This document shows, in pieces, positions 12,640-23,798 of a stretch of DNA of 64,000 nucleotides. Within the stretch, counting starts at the first letter, position 1, and each line of letters begins with the position of its first letter. The notes under the pieces are model-generated. The model ran no database searches, had not been told where the DNA came from, and worked only from the letters and a program-made list of their open reading frames with translations. This stretch comes from Arabidopsis thaliana (Eukaryota; Streptophyta; Magnoliopsida; Brassicales; Brassicaceae): the NCBI RefSeq assembly GCF_000001735.4, contig NC_003075.7, positions 6,077,001 through 6,141,000 of the forward strand, in the 5' to 3' direction. The position numbers were made by a program, and so were the translations under genes.

Positions 12640-13604
12640 TTTGTACCAGGTTCTGTTGCAAGATTCCAAACTTCTAAAACGGAAACAATATCTTGTTCTT
12701 GTGGAGCATGTAACACGATTGTAACCGAACCAACGATACATAAAGCACAACCAAGGATCCCGAAAGTGTGCAACTTTTCTTGTAAGATGATATGTGCTAG
12801 AGAAGCGCTGCAAAAACACAATAAAAACCTCTATGACTCAATATACAACTTGGATCATTAGGACTACCTAATGTAAAAGAGTACCTAGCCTAGAAAACAC
12901 ATTTGTTATGCGAAACTTACGAGTTTGTTCACACCTGATAATAATGCTAAGCGCACCAAGAGGAGTAACTAGAATGGCAGGTGCAAACGCATACGCAGCA
13001 AAGTTTGCAATTTCCCCCACAATCACTACAAAACAAAAGACAAACATTGTGTCTACCATAAATGCCACCACAATCTTCCAAGAAACAATAATGCCAACAC
13101 CACATTGCACAGCTAAACCTCAGGTAAGAAAAGTCTTAAACGAAACATGTAAGAATCAAAGAAACTCACTTGTTATCATTCCTATCCACCAGAGAGGCTC
13201 AAGCAAGTAAGAATAGCCTCCAGACCCTACACAAATGTCACCACCAAATTTAGAGACCATTGCAAAGAAGATTTTGCCAGATTAAACAGCAAAAAAGCTT
13301 CAATTTTTGCTACTTAAATCTCATAAGTCTCCATTTCAACACACATTTCAGGAGAAGCTCACACAGATTGATCCATAAACATTCATAAACCCAAATTCCT
13401 AAGAGAAAAGATGATACAGCAACTAAAAAGCAGAGATAAACCTGCCCTGAGACCAGAAGCACCAGCTTTCTTAAGTCCTTTCTTCTTAACAATGAAGCTA
13501 GCTCCAATGAATATACTTGAAGATAGAGCCAACACTAAACCCTTTACATTATCAGACGACATTCCTTTATACGCATCTCTCCAACTTCCACTAGAATACA
13601 CCAT
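11433..13604 (-). CDS. NIPA-type magnesium transporter (DUF803)
   Basis: Nine exons read on the minus strand: 13442-13604, 13170-13226, 12935-13025, 12647-12807, 12406-12533, 12184-12321, 11983-12075, 11734-11854 and 11433-11641. All phases agree and give 386 aa. The product is a multi-span membrane protein in the NIPA family (about nine hydrophobic helices), which transports Mg2+. Family landmarks include VKGLVLALSSSIFIGASFIV near the start, NFAAYAFAPAILVTPLGALS, and AHIILQEKLHTFGILGCALC. The cytosolic tail is Ser/Arg-rich (LSLRRQES and PLRRQESSLRS repeat a RRQES motif). The last exon's acceptor was chosen at 11642-11643 because the nearer AG near 11700 gives a stop. It corresponds by order to At4g09640. 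Localisation is not visible from sequence. Confidence 0.92.
12607..12639. repeat. (GA)n microsatellite in NIPA intron 4
   Basis: About 16 GA units. On the transcript this is a (CT)n/(UC)n run starting about 7 nt after the donor of exon 4 (donor at 12646-12645). Confidence 0.9.
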
Positions 13605-14120
13605 TGCTTCTACAGAACAAAACTTAACCCTAAACCCCTAAATTTTTAACCCACAAGGCCAAAGACCTGAGCTTTGGCTACTGGGTATTCTCAATTCGGC
13701 GAATTACAGTGAAAAGTCGAAAGCTTTCAGATCTTAAACCCAAGTCGGTGGCTTTGGGTAAGGAGATGAATTAGGGGTTCGAGAGCAAATGTTGTAGATC
13801 ACAACAAAAAGAGACAATGGGAGAGAAGGAAGAAGAAAGTGAAGTGATGAAGAATCTAAGAAGACGCGTAACAACCCAAGAATCCAATAAGAAGAGAAAG
13901 GTAGATAAGCGTTTGCGTGTGTTTGCAATTGCATAGTGAAGTGGTGAGAAAAAGTAACTCCTTTGGAAGCTCTCTCTTTTTAATTTGTCTTCCACTTTAC
14001 ACGTCTTCGATATTAGTGAAGATCCTATCTTTTTATACGAAGCCAATCTTAAAACCCAAAAATTTACATTAGAGAAAAGTCACACTTGGTGCTCTTGTCA
14101 CTCTTGCTAGGTGATCAGTA
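13605..14120 (-). promoter_or_regulatory. 5' leader and promoter of the NIPA gene
   Basis: This holds the 5' untranslated leader of the minus-strand NIPA gene: CT-rich transcript sequence, no ORF of weight. No clear TATA box or transcription start can be fixed by eye. Confidence 0.4.
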
Positions 14121-14959
14121 CAAATACTTCTTAATGAAGAATAGACATAAAAATGTAAGGAGGTGATTTCTCTTGTCAATTTTTCTCCTTTTGGAAATGA
14201 GATCATTCCCATTTATTTGTTCTTTTCAGGGTGGTTTGCAACCTGTCAACGGTTAGCTTGCCACCAAATTGAGTGGTCTACCTTTGCGGTGAGTTTTGCC
14301 ACTTTAAATATCTTTTAATCCTTTTTTTTATCTTATAGTATTAAGCTTGTGTTTCGTTGTAACGATTTCTAGGTTGCATGTTTATTTAGAGAGACGAAAA
14401 CCTATACTTTTTTTCTTCATGAAAGTTTACTGTTTCTGTTTGGCTTTCCGTGGATTTAATAAAATAGATTTTTTGTTGTAAAACAAAAAATAAAAAGAAT
14501 AAAAGAAAGTTAAAATAGTTGTTGAAAAAAAAATATTGTATATTTACATAGAATGTATCCTTTTTTCCATAAAAGTTCACTCGTTTGGCTCTCTATAGAA
14601 ATTTTTATATATATCCGTTTAACTTAATGAAATGAAGTCTTTGTTCTAAAAAAAATATAGAATAGAAGAAGGCTACAATAGTTGTTGAAACAATTAATAA
14701 GAAAAAGGCTAAAAAGAGTCCTAAAATGTAAAATCTTAAAGCAAATGTAAATAGGGTTTGAATTTCAATTCGATACAGTCCAAGTCCAATTGATTTTTGG
14801 TTTTATCAAACCAATATTCATTGTTTTTGTTCAAGTGAATATGTTTTAAGGATTAATTAGATTTGGTTTTATTCGATTGTGTGTTAATACAAATCTTCTT
14901 TTTGCATCCATTGTTCCGTGACAATATCGAATTGAAATTCTCTCTATGAGTGTTTGCGA

Positions 14960-15665
14960 CATCGATCATTCTCATTTTATAGGTTTAGGGTTTTTCTCGT
15001 TCACTAGGGTTTGTGTTGTTTGATCAATCGCATACCTAGGCCTCGTGTTGTAATATTACGACTGTATCCCTCCTAGATTTAGAGGTTTATTAGATCTTGT
15101 TTTGATTCATAATTCATGTGGATGGTTTTCACTTTCAGGCCAAATCATCATAAATCATAATCAATGGGGTTCAAATTTGCTCCACATGATGAGTCGTCTA
15201 TGAATGTTTCTCACAAGTCTGTTGCTGTTTCGGCTCATGTTATTTCCCTTCATCAGAATAGTTTCTTTGACAAGTAGCGCTGGAGAGCTATGCGAACAAG
15301 GATGTAAGAATTTTAAGCTACTTTAACATATGATGTGTCTTGATAGTGGCTTGTTCTTATTTTGATTTGCTAAACCCTAATTCAGGATTTGTAAGAATTT
15401 TAAGCTACTTTAACATATGCTAGCTTACTACACAAGCTTCCTGTTGCAAGGACTGATGATGCCAACAAAAAGATTCTTCATCTTGCAACCTTGCTTGAGG
15501 ATTGACTGATGAAGTCTGCTAAATCATTGGAGGATTACTCAAATTCAGTAGATATTGAAAACAGTGTAGAGATTCTTTTGATACAACTTAGAAAAATCTA
15601 TTATGAACGGCGTGCTGCTTCTACTCCAAGTTCTGTTGGCGTGAATTGAGGGGTTGATAAGCTTT
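14960..15665 (+). pseudogene. Decayed coding remnant of unidentified protein
   Basis: Plus-strand reading from an ATG near 15164 gives MGFKFAPHDESSMNV and about 38 codons before a stop near 15276. A second block from about 15425 to 15650 reads LHKLPVARTDDANKKILHL, then, after a stop, KSAKSLEDYSNSVDIENSVE and IYYERRAASTPSSVGVN. Codon-like structure with interspersed stops suggests a broken gene, possibly a processed copy. A 29-bp block (GTAAGAATTTTAAGC...) occurs twice, near 15304 and 15392. I do not recognise the parent family. The upstream part at 14960-15160 resembles a leader and intron. Confidence 0.4.
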
Positions 15666-15879
15666 AAGCATATCCTGGAGACTGGCCTCTCTCACTCTTG
15701 TCCATGTTATTGGTTAATTTACTACTCTCTATTATTTGTTTATTTATTACTATTTTGGAATGATGAATTGATGGTTTATCTCTGATCATCGGCTCTCGAT
15801 CTTTTACTTTTCTAGTTGAGAAATATTTTTGCTATTGATTTTGCTTATTTTTTTATGCTATTGATTTTTACAAGTGCCA

Positions 15880-16024
15880 CCATCAAAATTTTATAAACCT
15901 TCATTCTAATGTAATTTTGAGAAATAATAAAAACAACTGTTTACATTTTCTCCTTTTGCCCCCAACATCTTAAAATTAATCAACTTTGCCCCTAACAAAA
16001 GTTTGGTCTAGATCCGCCACTGGG
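15880..16024. mobile_element. Possible hAT-like terminus
   Basis: The segment ends in GATCCGCCACTGG, the form of a hAT right end (inverted CAGTGGCGGA), similar to the better-supported end at 29841-29851. No matching left end was found, so the element is undefined. Confidence 0.25.
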
Positions 16025-16594
16025 GTTCGGTAACTCCATTATCACTCATTTTTCTATATAAGAAAATACTGATGGAAATTTAGTTAAAATTTTAATCTTT
16101 TTTTAAATCTTGATAAATTAGAATCAGACCGCAAAAGCGGACGATTAAGTTTCATGTTGTTTTAACTCAAAATTAATTGACAATACAATCAGTGAATTAC
16201 CCATATCCCTTAGATATATGTGTTGGTTCCTTCAATTTTCCAATGTAGAATCTTAACACATCCCATGAGATGATAAATCCTACTTTAGGACCGGTAATCG
16301 ATCCTTTTTTAGGCCATTCTACTTAGACTAACAAACGAGGCTCTAATATTTTGTTTCCACCTAATAAGTTTTCTTTTATTTTTCATAAAATCATAAATTT
16401 TTTAATTTTTCATATTCTTTTTAATCATAAACTACGAGACCAAAAATTTCCAAAAATAAATATTCTATTAACAAATTGATTTAACCTTATTAAAATATTC
16501 ATAATTGAACTTTTAAAAACTAAAACTAAAAACTTCATTGACCTAGTGTCCAATCATTTTATCTTGGTGACGATGATTTGATCAACTTCCTCTC

Positions 16595-18300
16595 GGTCAC
16601 CATCGAAACTCAACATTTATAATTGCATATGCATGCAGGAATGAAGGAAAGGGCGTCCTCATTATTGCAAATACCTTGCCCATTCCTCTTCTTTTTACAT
16701 GCACCGCACATCTGGCTACGACGCAAGGTTTAAACCATTCGCTTTTTTTTTAAATATTTTCGTGACAATCTTTTGCTTCAACCACTGTTCCTATTGAAGC
16801 AAAACATTTAAGACCTAATGTATCAGTTTCACATTTTTAATAAAAAGAAAATAATACTTTCTTCTTTCTTTATTTTTATTACGATGAATGGTTTAAAAAA
16901 AAAAAAAAGAGATGTATGGTTTAAAAAAGTTTTTGCGCATATAAGTGAAAAAATGAAACTATCAGATACGTAATCATCTATTAATTCTTGACAATTATGT
17001 CGTCATTACATAATATCAATAATCAAAATTCTTTTATCTTTTAAAAAAAAATTATTTTATTTTTCCATAAAAATAGCATTATATTGGATTTATGAAATCA
17101 ATATATACGTGTTGTTTAAGCCATATAGGCAGATTTATAGAACCAAAATTCGTTTATCAATGATATTAATTGCATAGAGACTGTACAAAACATTTATCTT
17201 GATGAGGAAAAATATAGTGCAAAAATGTATATATTTATGAATATATAATGACAAAATGTATAATGAAAAAATAAAAACTTTAACACCCTAAAACCTAAAG
17301 ACATTATTGAATTGAATAATAAAATAAAATATTATATTATATTTTGATTGGCCAGAAACCAACTTAAATGAACAAATGTCTATCTTCCAAATCAGCAAAA
17401 ACAAACTTCTCGAACTATTTATGTCATTGTGAAATAAATCATTATTCTTGTAAACTATTTTATTCTTTTTCATTCAAAATATAGTAAAATAAAAATAAAT
17501 CATTCAGTTTGACTATTCATTTGGTATTTGAATTGATATAAGAAGACTTTTCTTTTAATCAATTAAATCATTCAACGAACATCTCTTTGCAATCATTTAG
17601 GAAATAAAGAGTTCTTTGTAATTTTCTTTGGTAAAACATATAAAACTATGACTGAGATGCACCATAATTTTAAAATCCAAATCATCCACACTCTATACAA
17701 CCATATGCTATATTAATTAGATCTAGATTTTGGGGCTTAGGCATATCCTGTTTAGAGAATCAATATGTTACCGATGATCAACTTTTAAAACCTGATTATT
17801 TAGAATACATTAGTGTAAATACAAACCTGCAACAAGAATGATGAGGATAGTTAGCATGGCCAGCGAAAGTTGAAAGGGTTTACTCATCCTTTATGACACA
17901 AATGAGTAAATGATGTTTTAAAACTTAGATAATATGAACAAAGTGTGGGCAAGTATCTATATAAGAAAATAGATGTGAATCACTGTGATACATATCTAAT
18001 TTAAGGTATCCATCTCCTTTAATTTTGGTGTCAAGGACCAGTTCTATAGTGATTTTTGTTTATTACCTAACTAACCCAAGGAAGACCAAGTTATTTTTTT
18101 CTGATTTATTGTAATTATAATTGAAATAAACCTATTTTCACATCAATACAATGCTTGTCTCGGCAGCCTAAACCTATTGAAATAAACCTATTTTAAATTG
18201 TGTGATACATATCCTTTTGCCCAATTGTATGTTTGCCCTTATTTGATCATTCATATTTAATTGTTATGTCATAATTAATGGCATACTCGTATGTTGTAAT
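16595..18300. repeat. Segmental duplication, copy A
   Basis: About 1.7 kb collinear with 19712-21420. Shared landmarks are AGCATTATATTGGATTTATG (17076 and 20231), the signal-peptide exons (17827-17887 and 20928-20988) and CTATATAAGAAA-type promoter sequence beyond them. Divergence is substantial, with many small indels. Confidence 0.8.
16620..17887 (-). pseudogene. Defensin-like (DEFL) gene copy A, mature exon broken
   Basis: A signal-peptide exon reads from ATG at 17887-17885 to 17827 (MSKPFQLSLAMLTI..., hydrophobic core) with a good donor (CAG|GTTTG). The second exon, which should encode the cysteine-rich mature peptide, begins after an AG near 16791 but meets a stop within about 14 codons and then loses most of the cysteine framework; only a few conserved patches remain down to about 16620. 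The homologous exon in copy B is open and has ten cysteines. DEFL genes encode small secreted peptides of defence or signalling. I call this copy non-functional. Confidence 0.65.
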
Positions 18301-19711
18301 AATCAAAGAAACGCTAAAGACTGAGGAAGCCAATGGTCTTCCACTTGGCTTCATTAAGCTTAAAAGTATCGATGACGCAAGATAATTGTCATTTTTATTG
18401 TTTGTCAACTCGAGAACCAAACAAGGATTAGTTAGATGTTTGAGTTCATGTGATTACAAGTTATTCATTATAACTCTCAAAATTAGGCAAAATAATGAGT
18501 TTACACCGATTTGTACTTGATCGTACGTGGTTACGATTTATCAAGTGGTTAGTTTCTTTTTCAAGTCGTTTACTCGTAAATTCATAAGGTTACCTACTCG
18601 TGAAGGTTATGATGAATACGTAGTTATCACATGCACTGCAACATTCAATATGTGTTAGGTTTTCGGCTTTGTCAAGATCAATAGAGGCAAATTAAAAAAT
18701 GTGGCATAGTATATTCAGTTTTTGTAGACAAGATTTTTTTTCATAATATATAGAAAAAAGAAATGTTACCTTTTTATAAATATTTTCACTAAAAACAAGA
18801 TGTAGTGAGTTAATGTTACAAAAAGAAAAAAAAAATCATAAATGTTAATGTTTTGATATTTTCTTCAAAGAAAAAGTTCTTAAAACACTATTTAAAAGCA
18901 ACTAACTAAGCCTAATTTATTTTAAATGTGGCCTTTTATTTTTCTATTTTTGTGTGGCTTAGGGCAAATGCCCTTTTTCTCCTTAAGTAAGCACGGCTCT
19001 AGGTTTTCAGGTAGACAAACATCAAAAACGATAATTTTCTTGTCGCCATCAACCATTTTAAGCTTGGTGAAGTCAAGTGAAAGAATACTCTCTTCTTGAG
19101 ACAATATTCATGTATTCAAAACACGACCGGTCCTCACCAGAAGCTAGAAGACAACCATTAATATTGGTATGATTCTCTTATTTTGTGATTGATCTTGATG
19201 GAGAAGAAGACAAAGCAAGCTAAGGATGAGAAACAGACGTCTTCTGAATATCGGATGCATATATCAATAGAAGAGGAAGAGGAAGAAAGAAGGAGAAGAA
19301 GAAGCTGCTAAAGGTAAGTCACCAACAAAGTAAAAATTGTATGATGATAAAATGAACAATATGTCAAATGGTTTAATAGCTCGAAGTCTCAAACTACATA
19401 TCCATAATTCTGTTTATTTTTTAGAAAATTAGATTAATTCCATTATAAAGATTTTTTTAAATACAAGTTTAGAAAATATATACTATATAACTAAGTTGAC
19501 AACAAAGAAAAAAAAAAGACAAGTAAAAGAAATTAAAATAAATATTTCATCTCTTTCAAAAAATCCAACTAACATACGTGGATGAAAAACCACCAGCTTA
19601 TAAAAACTTCTCCTTTTTGTGATTTCTCACAACAACTTTTATGCCATAGCTTTTTTTTTTTTTTGTAGGAAGATATTAAGGATCATGAGCATGTTCGATT
19701 CATTCTCTCTT
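18300..19711. other. Spacer between the duplicated blocks
   Basis: No supported gene. A 60-codon minus-strand reading frame at 18922-19104 includes a transposon-like end block (AGAGCCGTGCTTACTTAAGG on the minus strand) and I treat it as chance. Near 19200-19317 a short purine-rich stretch could encode about 38 residues (MEKKTKQAKDEKQTSSEYR...) but is low-complexity and unsupported. Confidence 0.35.
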
Positions 19712-21420
19712 CCATCATCTAAACTCAACATTTATATAAGCATAAGCATTGAGCACTCACAGAAAAGACGTCCCCATTGCAAATACCTTCCCCATTCCTC
19801 TTTTTTTTACATGCAGCAACACATTCTTTCGTGTCGCAATATTCATAACATCTATTTCTACCATTACAAAATTGCAATACTATCTTTTCATCACATTTTC
19901 TTCTTTGTGCTTCAACCACTATTCCTGTTAAAGTAAAACATTTAAAACATAATGTGTCAGTTTTCTATTTTTAATAATAAGAAATATTACTTTCTTCTTT
20001 CTTTTATTTTGTCAAAACTTTCTTTTTCTTCATTTTTCGTTCTTTTTTGGATTCATTTGATTGTATACCTTATATTTTATTTCATTGAGGATGTTTTAAG
20101 AAAGATTTTGGGCATATCAAGGAAAAGTTTAAAATATCAGATATGTAGTCATTTATTAATTCTTGAAAATTTTGTAATCATAACATAATATCAATAATCA
20201 AACTTATTTTCTGTTTTTTTCCATCAAAGTAGCATTATATTGGATTTATGAAATCAATATATAAGTGGTCTTCAAGCCATATATCCACATTTTAAATTTA
20301 CAGAATCAAAATTCAAAACATTAATCTTGATTAGAATGAAATCTTGCGCAAAACTGTATATCTTTATGAAATGATAGGGAGTAAATATATAATGACAAAA
20401 TACAACTTTTAACACCCTAAAATCGAAAGACATTACTAAAACTGAATAAATATAACAAAATAAAATATTATAGTTTGTTTGGCGAGAAACCAACTGAAAT
20501 GAGTAATTTCTATCTTCCAATCAACAAAAACAATGTTCTTGAATTGTTCATATCATTGTGAAATAACGTTTTTATTCCTGTAATTGTTTTTTCATTTTCA
20601 TGCAAAATATAGTAAAATAAAAATAAATCATTCAGCTATACTAGGCATTTGAAATTTGAATTGGTAAACGAAGACTTTGTCTTTATTTTATTGAATCATT
20701 CAACAAAAAATATATTTTGCAATCATTCAACAAGTTAAAGGGTTCTTTGTAATTTTCTTTTGTAAAAACATATAAAACTATGACTAGATGCACCATGACT
20801 TGAAATGCCAAATCATGTACCTATTACGCTTGACACCCATTTAGAGAAGCAACATGTTATTCATGATCAACTTATAAAGACTGATTATTTATAATATATT
20901 AAAATGAGTGTTAATATAAATGCAAACATGTAACAAGAATTAGGAAAATAGTTAGCATGACAATCGAAGGTTGAAAGGTTTTACTCATCCTTTGTGATAC
21001 AAATGAGTAGCATCTGTAGATGATGTTTTAGAATTTAGAAAATGTGAACAAACTACAAAGCGTGTGCAAGTATATATATAAGAAATTAGATGTAAATCAC
21101 TCTGATACATATCTAATTTAAGCTACCCATCTCCTTTAATGTTGGTTTTGAGGACCAAGTCTATAGCGATTTCTAATTATTTTTTATTTTTATTTATATT
21201 AGATATGTAAACTAAGGAAGACCCAGTTTTTCTCATTTATTGTAATTATAAAAATGTAATTGAAATAAACGTATTTTCACATCAATATAATGCTCGTCTC
21301 GGCGACGTAAACATGTGACATCCGTAAAATGTGTGATAAATCCTTTTGCCCAATTTTTAGGCCTTATTGATCATTCGTTTAATTGCTTGGTCATAATTAA
21401 TTGAGTACTCGTTGGTTGCG
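19712..21420. repeat. Segmental duplication, copy B
   Basis: Collinear partner of 16595-18300, offset about 3.1 kb. It ends in similar sequence (TCATAATTAATTGAGTACTCGT versus TCATAATTAATGGCATACTCGT-like blocks). Confidence 0.8.
19725..20988 (-). pseudogene. Defensin-like (DEFL) gene copy B, doubtful exon junction
   Basis: The signal exon (20988 to 20928) starts MSKTFQPSIVMLTIF with a strong hydrophobic core. The mature exon (19924 to 19725) is open and encodes about 65 residues with ten cysteines, including CLCLYKC at the end, a pattern typical of plant secreted DEFL peptides. The inferred intron is about 1.0 kb. Copy A has a CAG|GT donor, but here the exon ends CAT|GT. With the homologous splice sites, the codon across the junction becomes TGA. 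Either another splice site is used or the gene is dead. This probably is At4g09647 or a close relative. Peptide family is fairly sure; functional status is open. Confidence 0.55.
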
Positions 21421-21619
21421 TTGTTCTATTTTTTTCTTTGGGTTGCCTCGATAGAGCTTGAAAAGCAAAATAACAATATACATTTACTTAAGCTTAATTT
21501 AGTATATTGGTTTATTTTGTTTGGAAAGGGCCAAGCAAACATTTTTCCTTTGTTCTTATTGATAAACAACTCTCATACAGGATTATATTATCTCGAAAAT
21601 TACTTCACCTATTCTACTT

Positions 21620-22140
21620 GAATGATTAAACCCGATTAAGAACAATCTAAGCGTAATTCTCTCCTCTAGTTCTTATCACATACTTGTGAAGAGAAAAAAA
21701 ATTAACAACACTCACTTTTTAAGCTCTTTTTGCTAGCTTTGAAGTTTACAACCATATGACAATATTCTAGAGTACTTAGGCGGCTCTAGCCAACTTCTAG
21801 AATACTTATACTAATCTCCTAAACCCTAATCTCTAGGATCTTCAAGAATCAGGATCTTCCTTAATCTACAAGCTTATCCCTTTTCCATATTTGACGAGAA
21901 GGAAATTCACCATATCTTCTCGACCGACATTCGTCTTTGATCACCATGCCAAGTCAGCAACTTTACTTGGCTTCTCACATCAACCGCTACATCCCTGCCA
22001 CGTTAGCTCACACGTCCATATCAGTAGTCTCTGCCGTTTAGTGTGATCTGATGCAACTTCTTGATTTCCGACAGCTCCTTGATATCCATCAGCTCACTAT
22101 TGTCAGAATCTACATCTTCAGAAATATGTTTAGATTTTTA
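21620..22140 (-). mobile_element. Probable LTR-retrotransposon (copia-like) LTR remnant
   Basis: Read on the minus strand, the segment runs through a TATAAG-type stretch (AGTATAAGTATTCTAG near 21800), then AAAAAGTGAGTGTTG and TCTCTTCACAAG, a layout common to copia LTR promoters and R regions. No internal coding part or clean TG...CA borders or target duplication could be fixed. Low confidence as to family. Confidence 0.35.
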
Positions 22141-22584
22141 ATTAACTTAATCAGCACTAATACAAAAAAGCTATTCTCGAAAAAAAAAGAAGAGTTGATT
22201 AATCTTTTAAAAACTAAAAAGAGGGAATAAATTATAAAGCAGTTTCCCTTGTTGTGTGCTTGTAAAATTTTTTTTTTTCATAAAAAGGTATTAGTGTTGG
22301 TGGTAATGACAGAGTAATTTAGTAAACATATATTATTTTAAGATTAATTTATTAAAAAAATTATTGATTTAACAAAATATTTATGGAACTTAATTTTATC
22401 ACTTTCTTAGAAAGTTTTTTGGACAGTCTTATCTCTTTATCATAACTCTTCGTTATGTATTTTGTCAATGATAAATATTTCTACCTTCATAAAAAATGTT
22501 TCAAATAATCATGTTTTTAATCATCATTCTTTTTTACATTTTTACTCCTTAAGTTTTTAGCAATCTTTAAAAAATATTTACAAT

Positions 22585-22672
22585 ATAACCTTAACACATG
22601 TAGATTTATGTAATAATTCAAATATTTGATATAACCTTAACACATGTAGATTTATGTAATAATTCAAATATC

Positions 22673-22704
<32 letters not shown>
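22585..22704. repeat. 46-bp tandem repeat (two copies) followed by (TA)n
   Basis: The block ATAACCTTAACACATGTAG... occurs at about 22585-22630 and 22631-22676 with a single visible mismatch, so the duplication is recent. It is followed by a (TA)n run of about 28 bp ending at 22704. Confidence 0.85.
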
Positions 22705-22707
<3 letters not shown>

Positions 22708-22766
22708 AAAAATATTTTGGTTATTTAATACAAAAATAAAAAAAATTGTTAAAAATCATGAGTTCT

Positions 22767-22796
22767 CCCACGACATCGCGGGAGTCCATAACCTAG
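22767..22796 (+). mobile_element. Helitron 3' terminus (imperfect hairpin + CTAG)
   Basis: A hairpin CCCACG-ACAT-CGCGGG (22767-22782, one mismatch) lies 10 bp before CTAG at 22793-22796, followed by T. This is the classic plant Helitron 3' end (subterminal GC hairpin, CTRR, insertion before T). The 5' end was not located; upstream AT-rich DNA is probably part of the element. Confidence 0.55.
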
Positions 22797-22967
22797 TATA
22801 TAAAATCATTGAAAATCAGTTACAATCTCTTGTTATTCAATTTATAATATATGAAAATATTCAAAATCAAGTGCTCTTCAAAAATTAACAAGTATTTTGT
22901 TGAAAACATCGAAATTGTTGTAAACGATTAGGTTTTAAGGATTGTTTCTCTCTGTTATTGATCACAT

Positions 22968-23123
22968 GCCCGGCTCAAACATGGCCTAGACTCAGTGCTA
23001 CTATATCCAAAATCCTTAATGTGTATTAAAAAGAACAAAAAAAAAACTTAACATGTAAAAAAAAAAAATTGGGTCTTTGGATCCTATGCCCCAGCATCTC
23101 TGACACATGCTCTAAGCCGGCAC
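22968..23123. mobile_element. Small inverted-terminal-repeat element
   Basis: Imperfect inverted ends GCCCGGCTCAAACATGG (about 22968) and ATGCTCTAAGCCGGCAC (about 23107) flank about 120 bp of AT-rich DNA. This resembles a short nonautonomous element or remnant. No target duplication was confirmed. Confidence 0.35.
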
Positions 23124-23146
23124 TGATTGATCAATTGTACAAAATA

Positions 23147-23148
<2 letters not shown>

Positions 23149-23178
<30 letters not shown>
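23149..23178. repeat. (AT)n microsatellite
   Basis: About 14-15 AT units in intergenic DNA upstream of ATPD. Confidence 0.9.
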
Positions 23179-23183
<5 letters not shown>

Positions 23184-23571
23184 GGATACAACAGTAGATA
23201 TTAAGTCTCCTAAAACCTACTAATGTGTCATATAATAGACATCCATAACATAAATTAATTTTAGAGATTTTTAACACTCGTTTAGTTGAAAAATAGGACT
23301 AATAAGAGGTATAATTTGAAGAGGTTTAAGAAAAAAAAAATGTTCACATAAAATATTGTAAGAAATAATATCTCATTATTGATCCTTTTATTATAGAAGA
23401 TTTTAGTTTAGCAAAACTCTATTTTAGCAGAACACATAAAAGGAACAAGGATCAAATCCTTTATGTTATGGATATAACTAATATAAATTTGTGACATAAA
23501 AATTAGGATAACAAGAATGAAATCCTTTAAACTCAATAAGGAACACAGATATCACACCAATCAAACAACTC

Positions 23572-23798
23572 CACGTGTCGATTCCTCACTCCTTCTCAAA
23601 CCACAGCCTAATCCTTCTGAAAACTCCACACAAGATAAACCTTCTAATCTCCACCGTCCATCTAACCACAATCCAAAATCTCCACCGTCCATTCTCATCT
23701 CCCCCAAAAAACCTTACCTTCTTCTTCTTCTTCCTCTCCTCTATCGTCTTCGAGAAACCACAAATCTCTCTTTCTCTCAAACTCTCTCAACAACAACA
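23572..23798 (+). promoter_or_regulatory. ATPD: ATPD promoter/leader with G-box and duplicated motif
   Basis: A perfect G-box CACGTG is at 23572-23577. A 15-bp motif ATCTCCACCGTCCAT occurs twice, at 23647-23661 and 23678-23692, within a CT-rich leader that reaches the start codon. Light-responsive nuclear genes commonly carry G-boxes; the duplicated motif's role is inferred only from its repetition and place. Confidence 0.5.

Noticed and set aside
18922..19104. 60-codon minus-strand frame
   Set aside because: Part matches a dispersed-element terminus; no start context or conservation evidence.
22676..23178. (TA)n runs as functional origins or scaffold sites
   Set aside because: They are ordinary microsatellites; nothing nearby supports a specific role.
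23517..23798. In-frame N-terminal extension of ATPD from an upstream ATG
   Set aside because: It runs through promoter and leader sequence with the G-box; the ATG at 23799 starts a typical transit peptide and gives the family length.
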